Below are positions 38,218 to 48,233 of a stretch of DNA of 63,795 bases, piece after piece. The DNA is from Clostridium sp. GTDB taxonomy: Bacteria; Bacillota; Clostridia; Clostridiales; Clostridiaceae. The stretch lies in the NCBI RefSeq assembly GCF_029258205.1, contig NZ_JARHZJ010000087.1, forward strand, positions 1 to 63,795, in the 5' to 3' direction. The translations under genes were made by a program, and so were the position numbers. Under the pieces are notes generated by a model. It saw only the letters and a list, made by a program, of their open reading frames with translations. It did not search any database and was not told where the DNA came from. Every line of letters starts with the position of its first letter. The stretch's first letter is position 1.

Positions 38218-38367
38218 AAGGGAGTATATCAAAATAAATTCAAAAAACTTATAAACAGTATGAATAGAATATCTAGATAATCTCTAGAATTTAAACTTTC
38301 ACTTAAAACCTAGTAATTTTCAAAATCTGTTTATGAGTTTTATTATTAACTCTTGATACAGTCCCTT
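38218..38367. repeat. Palindromic repeat, longest copy
   Basis: A 150-base imperfect inverted repeat. Left arm AAGGGAGTATATCAAAAT.. (38218) continues to ACTTATAAACAG; right arm CTGTTTATGAGTTTTATTATTAA.. ends GATACAGTCCCTT (38367). The inner part contains GAATATCTAGATA, similar to the element at 4202-4284. It separates the ABC operon from the convergent membrane-protein gene and provides the last codons and stop of that gene. Confidence 0.8.
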
Positions 38368-39026
38368 GCAGAAATTCTATTTTTCTTAAAAGTTAAAACT
38401 ATATAAAAACCTAAAATACACAAAATCAACTCACTAATTATATCACCATTTAAGAACTTAATTCCTAATAATTCTAATGAGTTTTCTACTATTATGAAAG
38501 CTAATGTTACCCCTAAAAATAAAATTCCTTTTTTATTAGAATGTTTTTCCTTTTTAAAAAGTATTAAACAACTTAATATAGTTACTAATAAAATAATATA
38601 TATTGATTTAAGTAAAGTGTTTCTTTCTATTGTAACTATATAACCATATTCCCAAGACATCCTAAAAAAAGGTTTAAAAATAGCTATTACTACTATATAA
38701 AACCCTGTTAATAATATTGGTGCAAATTTAAAAAACTCAAATTTTATCCTGTCACTTCTAAACAAAATATAGAATGCTACTAATGCTAATAAAGGAATAT
38801 ATATTATATCTAAAAAACCTACATATTTAAATAAACTTATATACCTTTGATTACTTACTAAAGCTAGTACTATTAAGGATATGATTCTTATAATTTGTAA
38901 TAAAAAAACTATGCTTATTATATCTTTTATTTTTTTAGGTGAATACTTATAATTTTCTACTAAATTACCTATAGTAATGAAAATTATAAAAAACAATATT
39001 GTGTAATAAATAAATATTTGATTCAT
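38346..39026 (-). CDS. Multi-helix membrane protein of unknown function
   Basis: A 226-residue hydrophobic protein with about seven predicted membrane helices and short charged loops; no motif that I recognise. The ATG at 39026, with AGGAGG before it, is preferred to the longer frame. Its last residues, RDCIKS, and its stop codon are read from the palindromic repeat that overlaps its 3' end, so the original C-terminus may have been altered when the element arrived. It lies downstream of the lipid-kinase gene, 72 bases away. Confidence 0.7.
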   Translation of the reverse strand: MNQIFIYYTILFFIIFITIGNLVENYKYSPKKIKDIISIVFLLQIIRIISLIVLALVSNQRYISLFKYVGFLDIIYIPLLALVAFYILFRSDRIKFEFFKFAPILLTGFYIVVIAIFKPFFRMSWEYGYIVTIERNTLLKSIYIILLVTILSCLILFKKEKHSNKKGILFLGVTLAFIIVENSLELLGIKFLNGDIISELILCILGFYIVLTFKKNRISARDCIKS

Positions 39027-39098
39027 AATTCCTCCTAATTTATCTCTCACCTATCTTGTTTACATATTAAATCTCATTACTATAAGTTATTATTTATA

Positions 39099-39980
39099 TT
39101 ACTTATTTATTCCTAAAACTTGTATTCCATCTTTAACACACTGAACTCTTAATGGAAAATCTGGACCTCTTTCTCCATCTATATCTGTAACTATTTTCTC
39201 ATTAGACTCTATAAGAAGTTCATCTGTTCTTATATACTCAATTCTAGAATCCTCTAAATGTTCTCCCTTTAATACCTTTATAAACATAGGTATTAATTCT
39301 GGAATATGACAAGCTTTAAATATAACTATATCTAAAAGCCCATCTTGAACTTTAGCCTTAGTTGCTAATTTAAAGTTTCCTGCTGTTTGTCCATTAAAAA
39401 CAAGCATTAAGTATATTGGTTCATTAAATACTGTTCCATTTACAGTAATTTTAACATCTAGTTTTCTAAAATTAGGTAATTCCTCTAACCCTTTTAAATA
39501 GTATGCTAATTTACCTATTGTATTTTTTAAATTTGTATCTGTTTTTTGAGATACATCAGTAAATAATCCTGTAGATAATACATTTACAAAGTAATTGTCA
39601 TTTACTTTACCTAGATCTACTCCAACGGCATAAGAATCTAATATTTGTTCAACACATGCACCTGCATCTTGAGGCATACCTAAATGTTTTGCAAAGTCGT
39701 TTGCTGTTCCTACTGGAATAATTCCTATTGGAATATCTATTCCTTTTTTTTTCATAGCATTAACAACAGTATCTATTGTTCCATCTCCACCTGCAATAAG
39801 TACATATTCATAAGTAGAATCTACTACATCTAAAGCATTTATTACATCAACTCCTCTTTGAATTCTATACGGCACTATAGTATATCCCTTTTCCTGATGC
39901 ATAGTTATTATCTTGTCAAGTTCCCTTAAAATAGCGTTTTCTCCAGAATATGGGTTATATATAAATCTTACTTTCTTCAA
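39099..39980 (-). CDS. YegS/DagK-family lipid kinase
   Basis: A 293-residue diacylglycerol-kinase-catalytic-domain protein, probably phosphorylating a lipid such as diacylglycerol. Visible are FIYNPYSG near the start, the nucleotide-binding LIAGGDGTIDTVV near residue 65, PIGIIPVGTANDFAKHLG near 92, and the C-terminal VTDIDGERGPDFP. The longest frame begins at a GTG that overlaps GTGGAGG; the TTG at 39980, eight bases after GGAGG, gives MKKVRFIYNPYSG, the usual family start. The exact lipid is not certain. Divergent from pssA, another lipid gene. Confidence 0.9.
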   Translation of the reverse strand: MKKVRFIYNPYSGENAILRELDKIITMHQEKGYTIVPYRIQRGVDVINALDVVDSTYEYVLIAGGDGTIDTVVNAMKKKGIDIPIGIIPVGTANDFAKHLGMPQDAGACVEQILDSYAVGVDLGKVNDNYFVNVLSTGLFTDVSQKTDTNLKNTIGKLAYYLKGLEELPNFRKLDVKITVNGTVFNEPIYLMLVFNGQTAGNFKLATKAKVQDGLLDIVIFKACHIPELIPMFIKVLKGEHLEDSRIEYIRTDELLIESNEKIVTDIDGERGPDFPLRVQCVKDGIQVLGINK

Positions 39981-40142
39981 TGTTTTATCCTCCACTTTTA
40001 ATTACTTACTATAAATAAATTGAATTGATATTTCTTTCAATTAATGGTATCATTTTTAATATATTATACAAACCCTACAATATTATAAAATTATATCATT
40101 TGTTAGTCCTATTGTCGATAATGTGGTATAAGTAATTACATT

Positions 40143-40171
40143 TTGACTTATACTAAGAATTATGCAATAAT
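40143..40171 (+). promoter_or_regulatory. Possible pssA promoter
   Basis: TTGACT (40143-40148) and AATAAT (40166-40171) are 17 bases apart, about 120 bases before pssA. The rest of the 300-base gap between the lipid-kinase gene and pssA has no gene and no structure that I can see. Confidence 0.35.
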
Positions 40172-40293
40172 ATCTATGTTTTAACTATTTATTGAAATTA
40201 GTCCAAAATTATTTTGTTCTAAGATATATTTAATTTTGGGATATACATTAGTATAATTTTATTATTGTTAATATTTTTATTAGGAGTGATTAT

Positions 40294-40815
40294 ATGAGAA
40301 AAAGTAGTATACCAAATATATTTACTTTTATAAACCTATCTTTTGGTATATTATCATTATTAGCAACATTTAAATCAAACTATTTATTAGCTGCAATTTT
40401 TATAATTATGGCTGGATTAGTTGATAGATATGATGGACGAGTTGCTCGCTATTTAAATGTTTCTAGTGATCTTGGTAAGGAACTGGATTCTTTAGCTGAT
40501 TTAGTATCATTTGGTGTGGCACCATCAGTACTAACTTTTGTATTCTATAACTTTGAATCTTTAGGTCCTATGGGAATTATAGGTTATGCATTATTACTTT
40601 GCTTCCCTATTTGCGGAGCTTTTAGATTAGCTAGATACAATGCAACTGAATTTGATGGTGTATTTAGAGGAGTACCTATAACTATTGCTGGAGCTGTTGT
40701 TGCTTTATTTATCTTATTATCAACAAAGTATCAATTAAACATTTTATTCCCAATAGTAATTTTAGTTGTATTCTCTTACTTAATGGTTAGTAATTTACAA
40801 TTAAAAAAATTTTAA
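40294..40815 (+). CDS. pssA: CDP-diacylglycerol--serine O-phosphatidyltransferase
   Basis: A 173-residue membrane enzyme that makes phosphatidylserine, the precursor of phosphatidylethanolamine. The CDP-alcohol phosphotransferase signature D-X2-DG-X2-AR-X8-G-X3-D-X3-D is visible as DRYDGRVARYL followed by DLGKELDSLAD (residues about 43-72). Five to six helices follow. AGGAG precedes the ATG. No decarboxylase gene is next to it. It ends at a palindromic terminator shared with the opposite gene. Confidence 0.92.
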   Translation: MRKSSIPNIFTFINLSFGILSLLATFKSNYLLAAIFIIMAGLVDRYDGRVARYLNVSSDLGKELDSLADLVSFGVAPSVLTFVFYNFESLGPMGIIGYALLLCFPICGAFRLARYNATEFDGVFRGVPITIAGAVVALFILLSTKYQLNILFPIVILVVFSYLMVSNLQLKKF

Positions 40816-40915
40816 AAAAAGCGTGTATCAAAATAACTTTTTATAAAACTTACAAACAATATGAATACAATATGTTTGTAAGTTTTATTTGTTATATTTT
40901 GATACACACCTTTTT
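40814..40915. repeat. Palindromic repeat, bidirectional terminator
   Basis: Left arm GTGTATCAAAATAAC.. with AAAACTTACAAACA and right arm TGTTTGTAAGTTTTAT.. with ATTTTGATACACACC pair along almost their whole length (40814-40858, 40872-40915). T runs occur at both ends. It lies between convergent pssA and the 116-residue gene. It is the cleanest copy of the dispersed family. Confidence 0.85.
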
Positions 40916-40920
40916 ATTAT

Positions 40921-41271
40921 TTATTCTTCTTCCTCTCTATTAGAGTTTTCAAAAAGTAAGTCTTGTTCAACTTCAGTTAGAATTACATCCTTTGAAGCTT
41001 TTTCCATTATATATTTAGATTTAAGTCTTATATACTTAATATACGCTTCCTCATTATCCTTAATAACCTCTAAAACAGAATCTATTATCTTTCCCATTTC
41101 ATCAACTCTATCTAAGGCATCATCTAAATCTCTTTTTCTAACTTTAGCTATATTATTTAATTCTCCAGCAGCTCCAACTAAAAGTCTATAAGCATTAGCA
41201 TAACTGTTTAAAACAGAACTTAAATTATTAACCTCTTTAAAATGTTTTTTTAAACCCCCAATTTGTCCCAT
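40921..41271 (-). CDS. Small helical protein of unknown function
   Basis: A 116-residue, highly charged, Leu- and Lys-rich protein that looks all-helical, with probable coiled-coil character from about residue 10 to 95 and an acidic end (NSNREEEE). No signal peptide, membrane helix, cysteine or known motif is visible. GAGGAGA precedes the ATG at good spacing, so it is probably translated. It follows the rubrerythrin gene by 21 bases and so is likely the last gene of the prkA-yhbH-spoVR-rubrerythrin series. I do not recognise the family. Confidence 0.65.
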   Translation of the reverse strand: MGQIGGLKKHFKEVNNLSSVLNSYANAYRLLVGAAGELNNIAKVRKRDLDDALDRVDEMGKIIDSVLEVIKDNEEAYIKYIRLKSKYIMEKASKDVILTEVEQDLLFENSNREEEE

Positions 41272-41292
41272 TAAAAAGTCTCCTCTTTAGTA

Positions 41293-41829
41293 CTAACATT
41301 CATTTAAAAGTTTAAAATATCCTTGAGGAAATTTGCATAAAGGACAGTTCAGTGGCGCTTCTTTTCCTTCATGTATATATCCACAATTTGTACATATCCA
41401 TTTAACAGATTCTTCTGATGAATATAATTTTTTTGATTTGATTTTATTATAAAGGTACATATATCTTTCATTATGAGATTCCTCTACCTCTCTAAGCTCC
41501 TTATAAAAATCTGCTATTTCCTCATATCCTTCACTACGAGCAGTTTCTTCAAACTCTTTATATATTTCTTTGAACTCATCACTTTCTCCCATAGCTGATA
41601 CCATAAGATTCTGTGCTATGTCCCCTACATTACCTAAAAATCTTTTAAAAACTTCTCTAGCATGAGCATATTCATTTTTAGCAGTTTCATCAAAAACATC
41701 TGCTATCCAGTGCTGTTCTTCTTCTCGTGCTTCTTCAGCAAATAAATTATATTTTGTTCTAGCACGACATTCTCCTGCAAAGGTTTTATAAAGATTTTTT
41801 TCAGTTTGAGATCCTTTTAAACTTTTCAT
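41293..41829 (-). CDS. rbr: Rubrerythrin
   Basis: A 178-residue non-haem iron peroxidase that reduces hydrogen peroxide in anaerobes. The four-helix ferritin-like domain supplies diiron ligands through FAGECRART, EEQHW, KNEYAHAREVF and VEESHNERY. A C-terminal rubredoxin domain has CTNCGY and CPLC iron ligands. The order is that of classic rubrerythrin. A GGAG ribosome site precedes the ATG. It lies 53 bases after spoVR; whether it is part of that transcript is inference. Confidence 0.93.
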   Translation of the reverse strand: MKSLKGSQTEKNLYKTFAGECRARTKYNLFAEEAREEEQHWIADVFDETAKNEYAHAREVFKRFLGNVGDIAQNLMVSAMGESDEFKEIYKEFEETARSEGYEEIADFYKELREVEESHNERYMYLYNKIKSKKLYSSEESVKWICTNCGYIHEGKEAPLNCPLCKFPQGYFKLLNEC

Positions 41830-41882
41830 ATTAACTCCAATTTTATATTATTTATATTCTATAATATGAAAGTTTTTTGCTA

Positions 41883-43229
41883 TTAATCACACATAAATAA
41901 CATATCTGAACCATCTTTTCTCTTACTGATTAAATTTACTTTTCTTCCCCATAAAATCTTTATATACTTTAAAGTTTTCTTTGCATAATTATATTCTAAT
42001 TCTCTCCCATCAAAAACATGCTCTAAGTTTAATGTCATATCTTTTTTATTTAACTCTTTAACTCTAATATGAGGAATAGAGTTCACACCACATTCTTCAG
42101 AAATAAGATTCCTAATATTCTTCCATCCTAAATCATCAGAAACTTCCTCTACAACATAATCAAAACCTTTTTTATCATACTTAAATAAATTAAGTTCTTC
42201 ACAAAGCTCTCTAGTTAAATATTTTCTTATAAAAGAAGTATCTCTTTCTAATGCCCTTACTTCAAAAATCTTTTCTTTACCATACCTTTTTTCTATATCC
42301 TGAAAAATTCTAAACCCTATATAGTAAGGATTAAGCCCATAAGTAATAGGAGCCACAACATCATTATGTCTTTTTAAAAACTCTAAATGAAGTCCCTGAG
42401 GTAAATTTAACTTTTTCAAAATGTTATAATGCCAATAACTTGCCCACCCTTCATTCATTATCTTAGTTTCTATTTGTGGTAGAAAATATAGACTTTCTCT
42501 TCTAACTATTTTTAATATATTTTTTTCCCACTCCTCCAAATTACTATAATCTATTATAAATTGAATAATATCTTCATCTGGATTTAATGGGATTTTTCTT
42601 ATATCAGAAGGAAGTATTTCTTCCATCGAATCTAAGATACCTCTATTTTCTTTTTTCTTATTTAATATCTCCAATACTCTTTTTCTCTGCTCATCTTGAG
42701 ACTCTCTCTTTTCACCTATAACTCTTGGTATTTGATATCTTATTGAATGAGTAGCATCTAATATTCTCTCAACCTGACTATAACCTATACTTGGATCATT
42801 TATATATCCTCTTATAGTATCTGTATCTAGCTTAAACATTTCTAAAGCACTATTTGCATCTGTTCCTTCTTTAAACAATCTATTATTTTTAAAGAAATCA
42901 TTATGACCATATACATGGGCCATAGTTAATATTTGAAGCAATAAAGTATTATCCTTCATTAAATAAGCTAGGCAAGGATTAGAATTTATAACCATCTCAT
43001 ATGGTAATCCCGTCATATTTAATGAATATAAGGTTTTATTCTTTTCATAAGCCTTACCATAACTCCAATGTGGATATTTAGAAGGCATTCCTGCATATGC
43101 TTCATAACTTAACATCTCATTATAGCCTATAATTTCATATTCCTGCATATAATAATCTAGTCCTTCATTTTTTGCTATTTCTTCTATCTTATGATTCCAA
43201 CCTTCTAAATCTTTTAAATTATAATCCAT
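41883..43229 (-). CDS. spoVR: SpoVR-family protein
   Basis: A 448-residue member of the SpoVR/YcgB family, needed for proper spore cortex in Bacillus and present also in non-sporing bacteria as part of a stress operon. Seen are the N-terminal YEAYAGMPSKYPHWSYGK, the HVYGHNDFFKNN histidine-rich stretch, and MNEGWASYWHYNI. The HXXXH-like elements resemble metal-site sequences but no activity has been established. AAGGGGC precedes the ATG. It follows yhbH by 17 bases. Confidence 0.94.
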   Translation of the reverse strand: MDYNLKDLEGWNHKIEEIAKNEGLDYYMQEYEIIGYNEMLSYEAYAGMPSKYPHWSYGKAYEKNKTLYSLNMTGLPYEMVINSNPCLAYLMKDNTLLLQILTMAHVYGHNDFFKNNRLFKEGTDANSALEMFKLDTDTIRGYINDPSIGYSQVERILDATHSIRYQIPRVIGEKRESQDEQRKRVLEILNKKKENRGILDSMEEILPSDIRKIPLNPDEDIIQFIIDYSNLEEWEKNILKIVRRESLYFLPQIETKIMNEGWASYWHYNILKKLNLPQGLHLEFLKRHNDVVAPITYGLNPYYIGFRIFQDIEKRYGKEKIFEVRALERDTSFIRKYLTRELCEELNLFKYDKKGFDYVVEEVSDDLGWKNIRNLISEECGVNSIPHIRVKELNKKDMTLNLEHVFDGRELEYNYAKKTLKYIKILWGRKVNLISKRKDGSDMLFMCD

Positions 43230-43246
43230 ATTTAAAGCCCCTTATC

Positions 43247-44434
43247 TTAAAAATTTAATTCCTTATTTTCTTCCTTTAATTCTTCAGATAGAATATATTT
43301 TATAGCATTCCATAAATCCTTCTTTTCCTTTACAGTTACAGAAACAAAATTGTTGTTACTTATTTCATTTTTAAATCTGTAGAACATTGTAGTAGAATAA
43401 GTGGAAGGTAAAAGCTCTATATATCCAAACACATTACTTAAATCTGAAATTTCATTTACAGCCTTCATAGCCTTTTCATTATCTTCACTCCAGTTATCTC
43501 CGTCTGAAGCATAGAAAGGATATATATTCCAAATACCTGGATTATACTTTTCTTTTATTAAATTTATGGCTGTTTTTATTCCTGAAGATATATAAGTTCC
43601 TCCAGATTCGCCTTTATGGAAAAACTCATATTCATTAACATTCTTAGCTGTAGTAGTATGAGATATGAATTCAAAGGCTACATTATTATATTTTCTTCTT
43701 ATAAATCTAGATAAAACAAAGAAAAATGATCTAGCTAAATATTTTTTAGTATTATCCATAGAACCTGAAACATCCATTATAAAAATCATTACAGCATTAC
43801 TTTCCTTTTTAGCATGTTTTTTTACTTTATAATATCTTAAATCCTCTTCTCTAAAAGGAAATCTTCCTATTTCTACTTCTTTCCCTATTTCATTTAACGC
43901 TCTTTTTTTACCTTGTTTTCTAACTATTTTAGAAATAACAGTTTTTTTCTTTGAAAGTCTTGGACTTACACCATATTTTTGATACCCTCTTTTTTTAGCT
44001 GTACTTTCAACTATTATTTCAGAGTATTTCTTTCTATCTAAGTTAGGCAAATCAAGATTCTGAACTATATAATCCATAAGTTTCTCTAAAGTTATCTCAG
44101 TTTCATATATATCTTTTCCTTCTTGATTTCCTACTTTATTATTTCCAATAGCTTTTCTCTTGGCACTGGATATTCTATCCCCTCGTTTTTCTTCTCCAGT
44201 ACCAGCTGTCACACCTTTGTTATTTTCCCCATAAATAAATTGATATTCTTTTATTCCTCTAATAGGGATTTTATATTTTTTATTTTTAGTTTCTCCAATT
44301 ATACTTTCCTCTGATAGTATATCCCCTAAATTTTCTTTAATAGATTTTTCTACTAGCTGTATATGACGTCTTCTATCCTCTATAGATCTATCATATTCTA
44401 CATAGTTTTCTGCTTTATTTCTAAATATAGCCAT
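43247..44434 (-). CDS. yhbH: YhbH/YeaH (DUF444) protein
   Basis: A 395-residue protein of the DUF444 family with a von Willebrand A-like fold near the end ([21 protein letters not shown] with a MIDAS-like DVSGS, about residues 220-240). The middle is basic and low in complexity. Its role is unknown but it always accompanies the PrkA kinase. The ATG at 44434 is used because AAGGA precedes it; a longer frame would overlap prkA. The prkA stop lies four bases upstream, so translation is probably coupled. Confidence 0.92.
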   Translation of the reverse strand: MAIFRNKAENYVEYDRSIEDRRRHIQLVEKSIKENLGDILSEESIIGETKNKKYKIPIRGIKEYQFIYGENNKGVTAGTGEEKRGDRISSAKRKAIGNNKVGNQEGKDIYETEITLEKLMDYIVQNLDLPNLDRKKYSEIIVESTAKKRGYQKYGVSPRLSKKKTVISKIVRKQGKKRALNEIGKEVEIGRFPFREEDLRYYKVKKHAKKESNAVMIFIMDVSGSMDNTKKYLARSFFFVLSRFIRRKYNNVAFEFISHTTTAKNVNEYEFFHKGESGGTYISSGIKTAINLIKEKYNPGIWNIYPFYASDGDNWSEDNEKAMKAVNEISDLSNVFGYIELLPSTYSTTMFYRFKNEISNNNFVSVTVKEKKDLWNAIKYILSEELKEENKELNF

Positions 44435-44438
44435 TATT

Positions 44439-46361
44439 TTAATCCTTCCATAGGTTATTAGCTGCATATTTTAATATTACATCGCAACAATACTCACAAT
44501 AACCATTTTTTTTCATTTGATTTACCATTGAATTATATTTCTTATCTTGTTCCTTATCTCTTACTCTAGATTTAGTTATTATTCTTGATAATTCCTTAAC
44601 TGAAGCTGTTAATTTCTTTTCAATGGCTTCTTTTAGTGGTTCATAAGATCCATAGTCCATTTTTCCTCCACTTCTAACTATATAGAACATATATGATGTT
44701 ACATCAGCTCTAAATCCCTTAGCAGAAGATTCAGATATTCCAATTTGTTCCTCTATACTTCTCATAAATTCTTCATCCGGCTCTAATTCTTCACTAGTTG
44801 CAAAATTTTTAAGTTTCGTTTTATTTACATAAGCCTCTGCATTATCTATATAATTATTAAATAGACTTTCTGCTTGTTCTTTGAAAGAATGAATAAAAGC
44901 CTTTGTAATTTCTTTTTCAAGAATATTATTATATTCTTTTCTTATGGTATCTTGAATATATCCTAAATATTTCTCCTTATTATCTTTAGATATATCCATA
45001 TCCTTAATAGATTTTATTATGCTTTCCATAACACTTAATGGATTTATACATTTATTCTCTGCATTTGCTAAAGCATTATCTATTGCTTTTATAATAAATC
45101 TTGTTGAAATTCCCTTCATCCCTTCCATAGTTCCAGCTTCTTCTTTTAACTCTAAAACATCAATTCTCTTAGTTGTTCCTTTTTCTACAATTTCCTCTCC
45201 ATTATAAAGTTTAAGTTTAGTAATTGGATCAACCTTCATAGAAGGAAGTAACCTTGTTAATATAGCAAACATTGAAGCAATTTCTATAGTATGAGGTGCT
45301 ATATGAGCATCAAAATTAGATTTCTTTAATATTTTTTCATAAATTTTAATTTCTTCACTAAGCTCTAAGCAATATGGAACTTCAATCTTTACAATTCTAT
45401 CTAGAATCGCTTCATTAGTATGATCTGATTTAAATTTATTCCACTCAGCTTCATTAGAGTGAGCTATTATAAGTCCATCAAAATAAATCATTGATCCTTT
45501 ACCTGGTGAAGGAATAGATTTTTCTTGTGTTGCAGTTATTATAGTGTGTAAATATTCCACATCATTTTTAAATATCTCAATAAATTCAACTAAACCTCTA
45601 TTACCAACATTAAAAGCACCATTTAATGAAAATATTCTTGGATCATCCTCTGGATACATATCCATTTTAGAAATGTCAATAGATCCTGTTAAAATTGAAG
45701 TATCTTGGTTATTAGGATCTACTGGAGGCACAACACCAATTCCTTTTCTAGAGCGAATTGAAAAATTCTTTGTTGAAACTGGAAACTTTTCATATTCTCC
45801 ACCAAATTCATTTAATAATCTATACTTACAAATTGGACATAAATCACCTTCAATTTCAACACCTAATATATCTTCAAATTCTTTTCTTAAATGTTTAGGT
45901 ATTAAGTGTAAAGGCTCTTCATGCATAGGACATCCATCTAAAACATATACTTGTGGTGCTGTTTCTAAAATCTTTTTAATTGATTCTACTATAGAGGATT
46001 TACCAGCTCCAACAGGTCCTACCAGATATAGTACTTGTCTTGCTTCTTCTCCTCTCATTGATGCTGAATGAAAATAATTCATTAATTTCATAACCACTGT
46101 ATCAATTCCATAAAAATCTTCTTTAAAGAAATTATATTTCTTAATCTTTTCGTTACCATATACCTTTTTAATTTTTGCATTTTCCTCAGGTCTTAATATC
46201 TCAACCCCCTTATCCATAATAAGATCATAAATCCTCTTATGAGAAAGTTTTGCAACATCAGGATTATCTTTTACAATTTCTAAATAATCAAGAAATGTTC
46301 CCTTAAACTTCTGTTTATTATGTTTTTCTCTATCACTTTTTATAAACTCCTTAAAATCCAT
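44439..46361 (-). CDS. prkA: PrkA-family serine kinase/AAA protein
   Basis: A 640-residue protein with an N-terminal AAA domain and a C-terminal kinase-like part; the family (YeaG in E. coli) is linked to sporulation and starvation responses. Walker A is GPVGAGKSS at residues 115-123. [21 protein letters not shown] sequence and [11 protein letters not shown] follow, and a second CEYCC cluster is near the end. GGAGGG precedes the ATG. It heads the prkA-yhbH-spoVR series, the same grouping as in other spore formers and in E. coli yeaGH/ycgB. Confidence 0.95.
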   Translation of the reverse strand: MDFKEFIKSDREKHNKQKFKGTFLDYLEIVKDNPDVAKLSHKRIYDLIMDKGVEILRPEENAKIKKVYGNEKIKKYNFFKEDFYGIDTVVMKLMNYFHSASMRGEEARQVLYLVGPVGAGKSSIVESIKKILETAPQVYVLDGCPMHEEPLHLIPKHLRKEFEDILGVEIEGDLCPICKYRLLNEFGGEYEKFPVSTKNFSIRSRKGIGVVPPVDPNNQDTSILTGSIDISKMDMYPEDDPRIFSLNGAFNVGNRGLVEFIEIFKNDVEYLHTIITATQEKSIPSPGKGSMIYFDGLIIAHSNEAEWNKFKSDHTNEAILDRIVKIEVPYCLELSEEIKIYEKILKKSNFDAHIAPHTIEIASMFAILTRLLPSMKVDPITKLKLYNGEEIVEKGTTKRIDVLELKEEAGTMEGMKGISTRFIIKAIDNALANAENKCINPLSVMESIIKSIKDMDISKDNKEKYLGYIQDTIRKEYNNILEKEITKAFIHSFKEQAESLFNNYIDNAEAYVNKTKLKNFATSEELEPDEEFMRSIEEQIGISESSAKGFRADVTSYMFYIVRSGGKMDYGSYEPLKEAIEKKLTASVKELSRIITKSRVRDKEQDKKYNSMVNQMKKNGYCEYCCDVILKYAANNLWKD

Positions 46362-46432
46362 TGTAATCCCTCCTTCATCCTAAATATATTATCTATCTAT
46401 TATGTTCTATGACAAAATATTCATATAAAAGA

Positions 46433-46467
46433 AAAAGGTGCTGTATCATTTTGATATAGCACCTTTT
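46433..46467. terminator. recQ terminator, short repeat copy
   Basis: AAAAGGTGCTGTATCA (46433-46448) pairs with TGATATAGCACCTTTT (46452-46467) with a tiny loop; the GTATCA/TGATA core matches the dispersed palindromic family. On the minus strand it ends in T. The recQ stop codon (46446-46448) lies inside the hairpin. Confidence 0.8.
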
Positions 46468-48233
46468 CTGTACTTTTCATAGTCCCTTAATGTTGTAAGA
46501 ATAAATGGACCATACTTTATTATTTTCTGCTCTCCAAAACCTCTAATATTTTTTAAATCCTCTTTGCTTTTAGGATTTTTGTTTATTATATCCATAATCA
46601 TTGAGTCCGTAAAAACTATGTATGGCTTAACGCCTTCCCTTCTTGATATATCTTTTCTTAAAATACGAAGTTTTTTGAAAAGTTCTAAATCCTTACATAT
46701 ACTTTCTTCATTCTTATTAATATCTAAAAGTACCTTTTCTTCTCCTCTTAATATTTCTATAGACCTTCTATTTAGCTTTAGCATAGAATATGTACCTTCT
46801 TTTCTTTCTAAAGCATTAATAACTAAAAGTTCATTTATTATATCTTTTATGTACTTACTTGTGTATTCTTTCATTATTCCAAAGGTTGAAAGTTCATATA
46901 GCTTATATTTTTCAATTTTAGGTCCATGGATTCCTCTTAAAATATCTATTAAAACACTTTCTCCAAAGGCTTCCTTTGTTCTATATATACAAGATAATAT
47001 TTTTTGAGCTTCTAGTGTCATATCTATTAAATCGCTATTTTTCAAACAATTAGTACAATTATTACAATACTTTATGGAACTTTTCTCTTCAAAATAATCT
47101 AAAATGTATTTTCTAAGACACTTATCATAATTACAAAACTCTATTATTTTTTCTAGTTTTTTAAGCTCTATAGTCCTTCTAGATATTTCTGTAGTTGAAC
47201 TTATTAAATAGTCCATTACCCTTATATCTTGCTCTGAATAAAGAAGATAACACTTCGCTAAGCTTCCATCTCTTCCTCCTCTCCCTATTTCTTGATAATA
47301 ATTTTCTATACTTTTTGGAAATGTTGAATGTATTATAAACTTAACATCTGGCTTATCAATTCCCATTCCAAAAGCATTTGTAGCAATCATAACCTTAAAA
47401 TTATCATTTAAAAATTCTTCTTGATAATAAATTTTTTCCTTATCCTTTAATGACCCATGATATTTTCCTACACATTTTCCTCTATAAAGCATATGTTTAT
47501 AAAGTTCCTCAACCTCATTTTTAGTTGAGCAATAAATTATTCCTGACTCTTCCTCATGTTCACTTATAATTTCACTTATACACTCTAATTTATCAACTTC
47601 TTTTAATACATTTATCTCTAAATTATCTCTACTAAAGCTTCCTTTATAAATAAAAGGATCATTAAGACCTAAAAGTTCAATAGAATCCTTCATTACTATC
47701 TCTGTAGCCGTAGCTGTAAAGGCTGTAATAATTGGCCTTTTCTTTAGATTACAAATAAATGGTTTTATCTTACTATAACTTTTTCTAAAATCATGACCCC
47801 ACATCGATACACAATGTGCCTCATCAACTACAATTTGTGCAATATTAGCTTTTTTTATATTATCTAAAAAATATTTATTTTCTAATCTCTCAGGTGATAC
47901 ATAAAGAAGCTTTAATTCTCCTTTTATAAATTTTCTAAGTATATCTTTAACCTCTTCAAAGTCATTTCCTCCACTTATATAAGCAGAATTAATTCCTAAG
48001 AAATTTAAGTTATCAACTTGATCCTTCATAAGAGATATTAATGGAGAAATAACAAGTGTTGTTCCTTTAAAAATATAAGCAGGTATTTCATAACATAAAG
48101 ATTTTCCTCCTCCAGTAGGTAATATACAAAATACATCCTTCCCACTTAAAATCTTATCTATTACCTCTTTTTGACCTTTTCTAAACTCCCTATATCCAAA
48201 AATATTATTTAATACCTCAAACTCTCTTCTCAT
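46446..48233 (-). CDS. recQ: ATP-dependent DNA helicase RecQ
   Basis: A 595-residue 3'-5' helicase that resolves recombination and replication intermediates. The order is helicase domain 1 with Walker A ILPTGGGKSLCYEIP and the DEAH-box VVDEAHCVSMWGHDFR, helicase domain 2 with TNAFGMGIDKPDV and QEIGRGGRDG, a zinc-binding segment with CNNCTNC near residue 393, a winged helix, and a C-terminal HRDC-like region. AGGAGA precedes the ATG. The last residues and stop are taken from a terminator hairpin. Confidence 0.95.
   Translation of the reverse strand: MRREFEVLNNIFGYREFRKGQKEVIDKILSGKDVFCILPTGGGKSLCYEIPAYIFKGTTLVISPLISLMKDQVDNLNFLGINSAYISGGNDFEEVKDILRKFIKGELKLLYVSPERLENKYFLDNIKKANIAQIVVDEAHCVSMWGHDFRKSYSKIKPFICNLKKRPIITAFTATATEIVMKDSIELLGLNDPFIYKGSFSRDNLEINVLKEVDKLECISEIISEHEEESGIIYCSTKNEVEELYKHMLYRGKCVGKYHGSLKDKEKIYYQEEFLNDNFKVMIATNAFGMGIDKPDVKFIIHSTFPKSIENYYQEIGRGGRDGSLAKCYLLYSEQDIRVMDYLISSTTEISRRTIELKKLEKIIEFCNYDKCLRKYILDYFEEKSSIKYCNNCTNCLKNSDLIDMTLEAQKILSCIYRTKEAFGESVLIDILRGIHGPKIEKYKLYELSTFGIMKEYTSKYIKDIINELLVINALERKEGTYSMLKLNRRSIEILRGEEKVLLDINKNEESICKDLELFKKLRILRKDISRREGVKPYIVFTDSMIMDIINKNPKSKEDLKNIRGFGEQKIIKYGPFILTTLRDYEKYRKGAISK

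Noticed and set aside
45544..46071. 175-residue frame opposite prkA
   Set aside because: Antisense shadow of a well-recognised gene, with no ribosome site.
46390..46432. Sporulation-sigma promoter before prkA (TGAATA and CATAATA)
   Set aside because: The boxes are only about 13 bases apart, too close for known sigma-F/G spacing.
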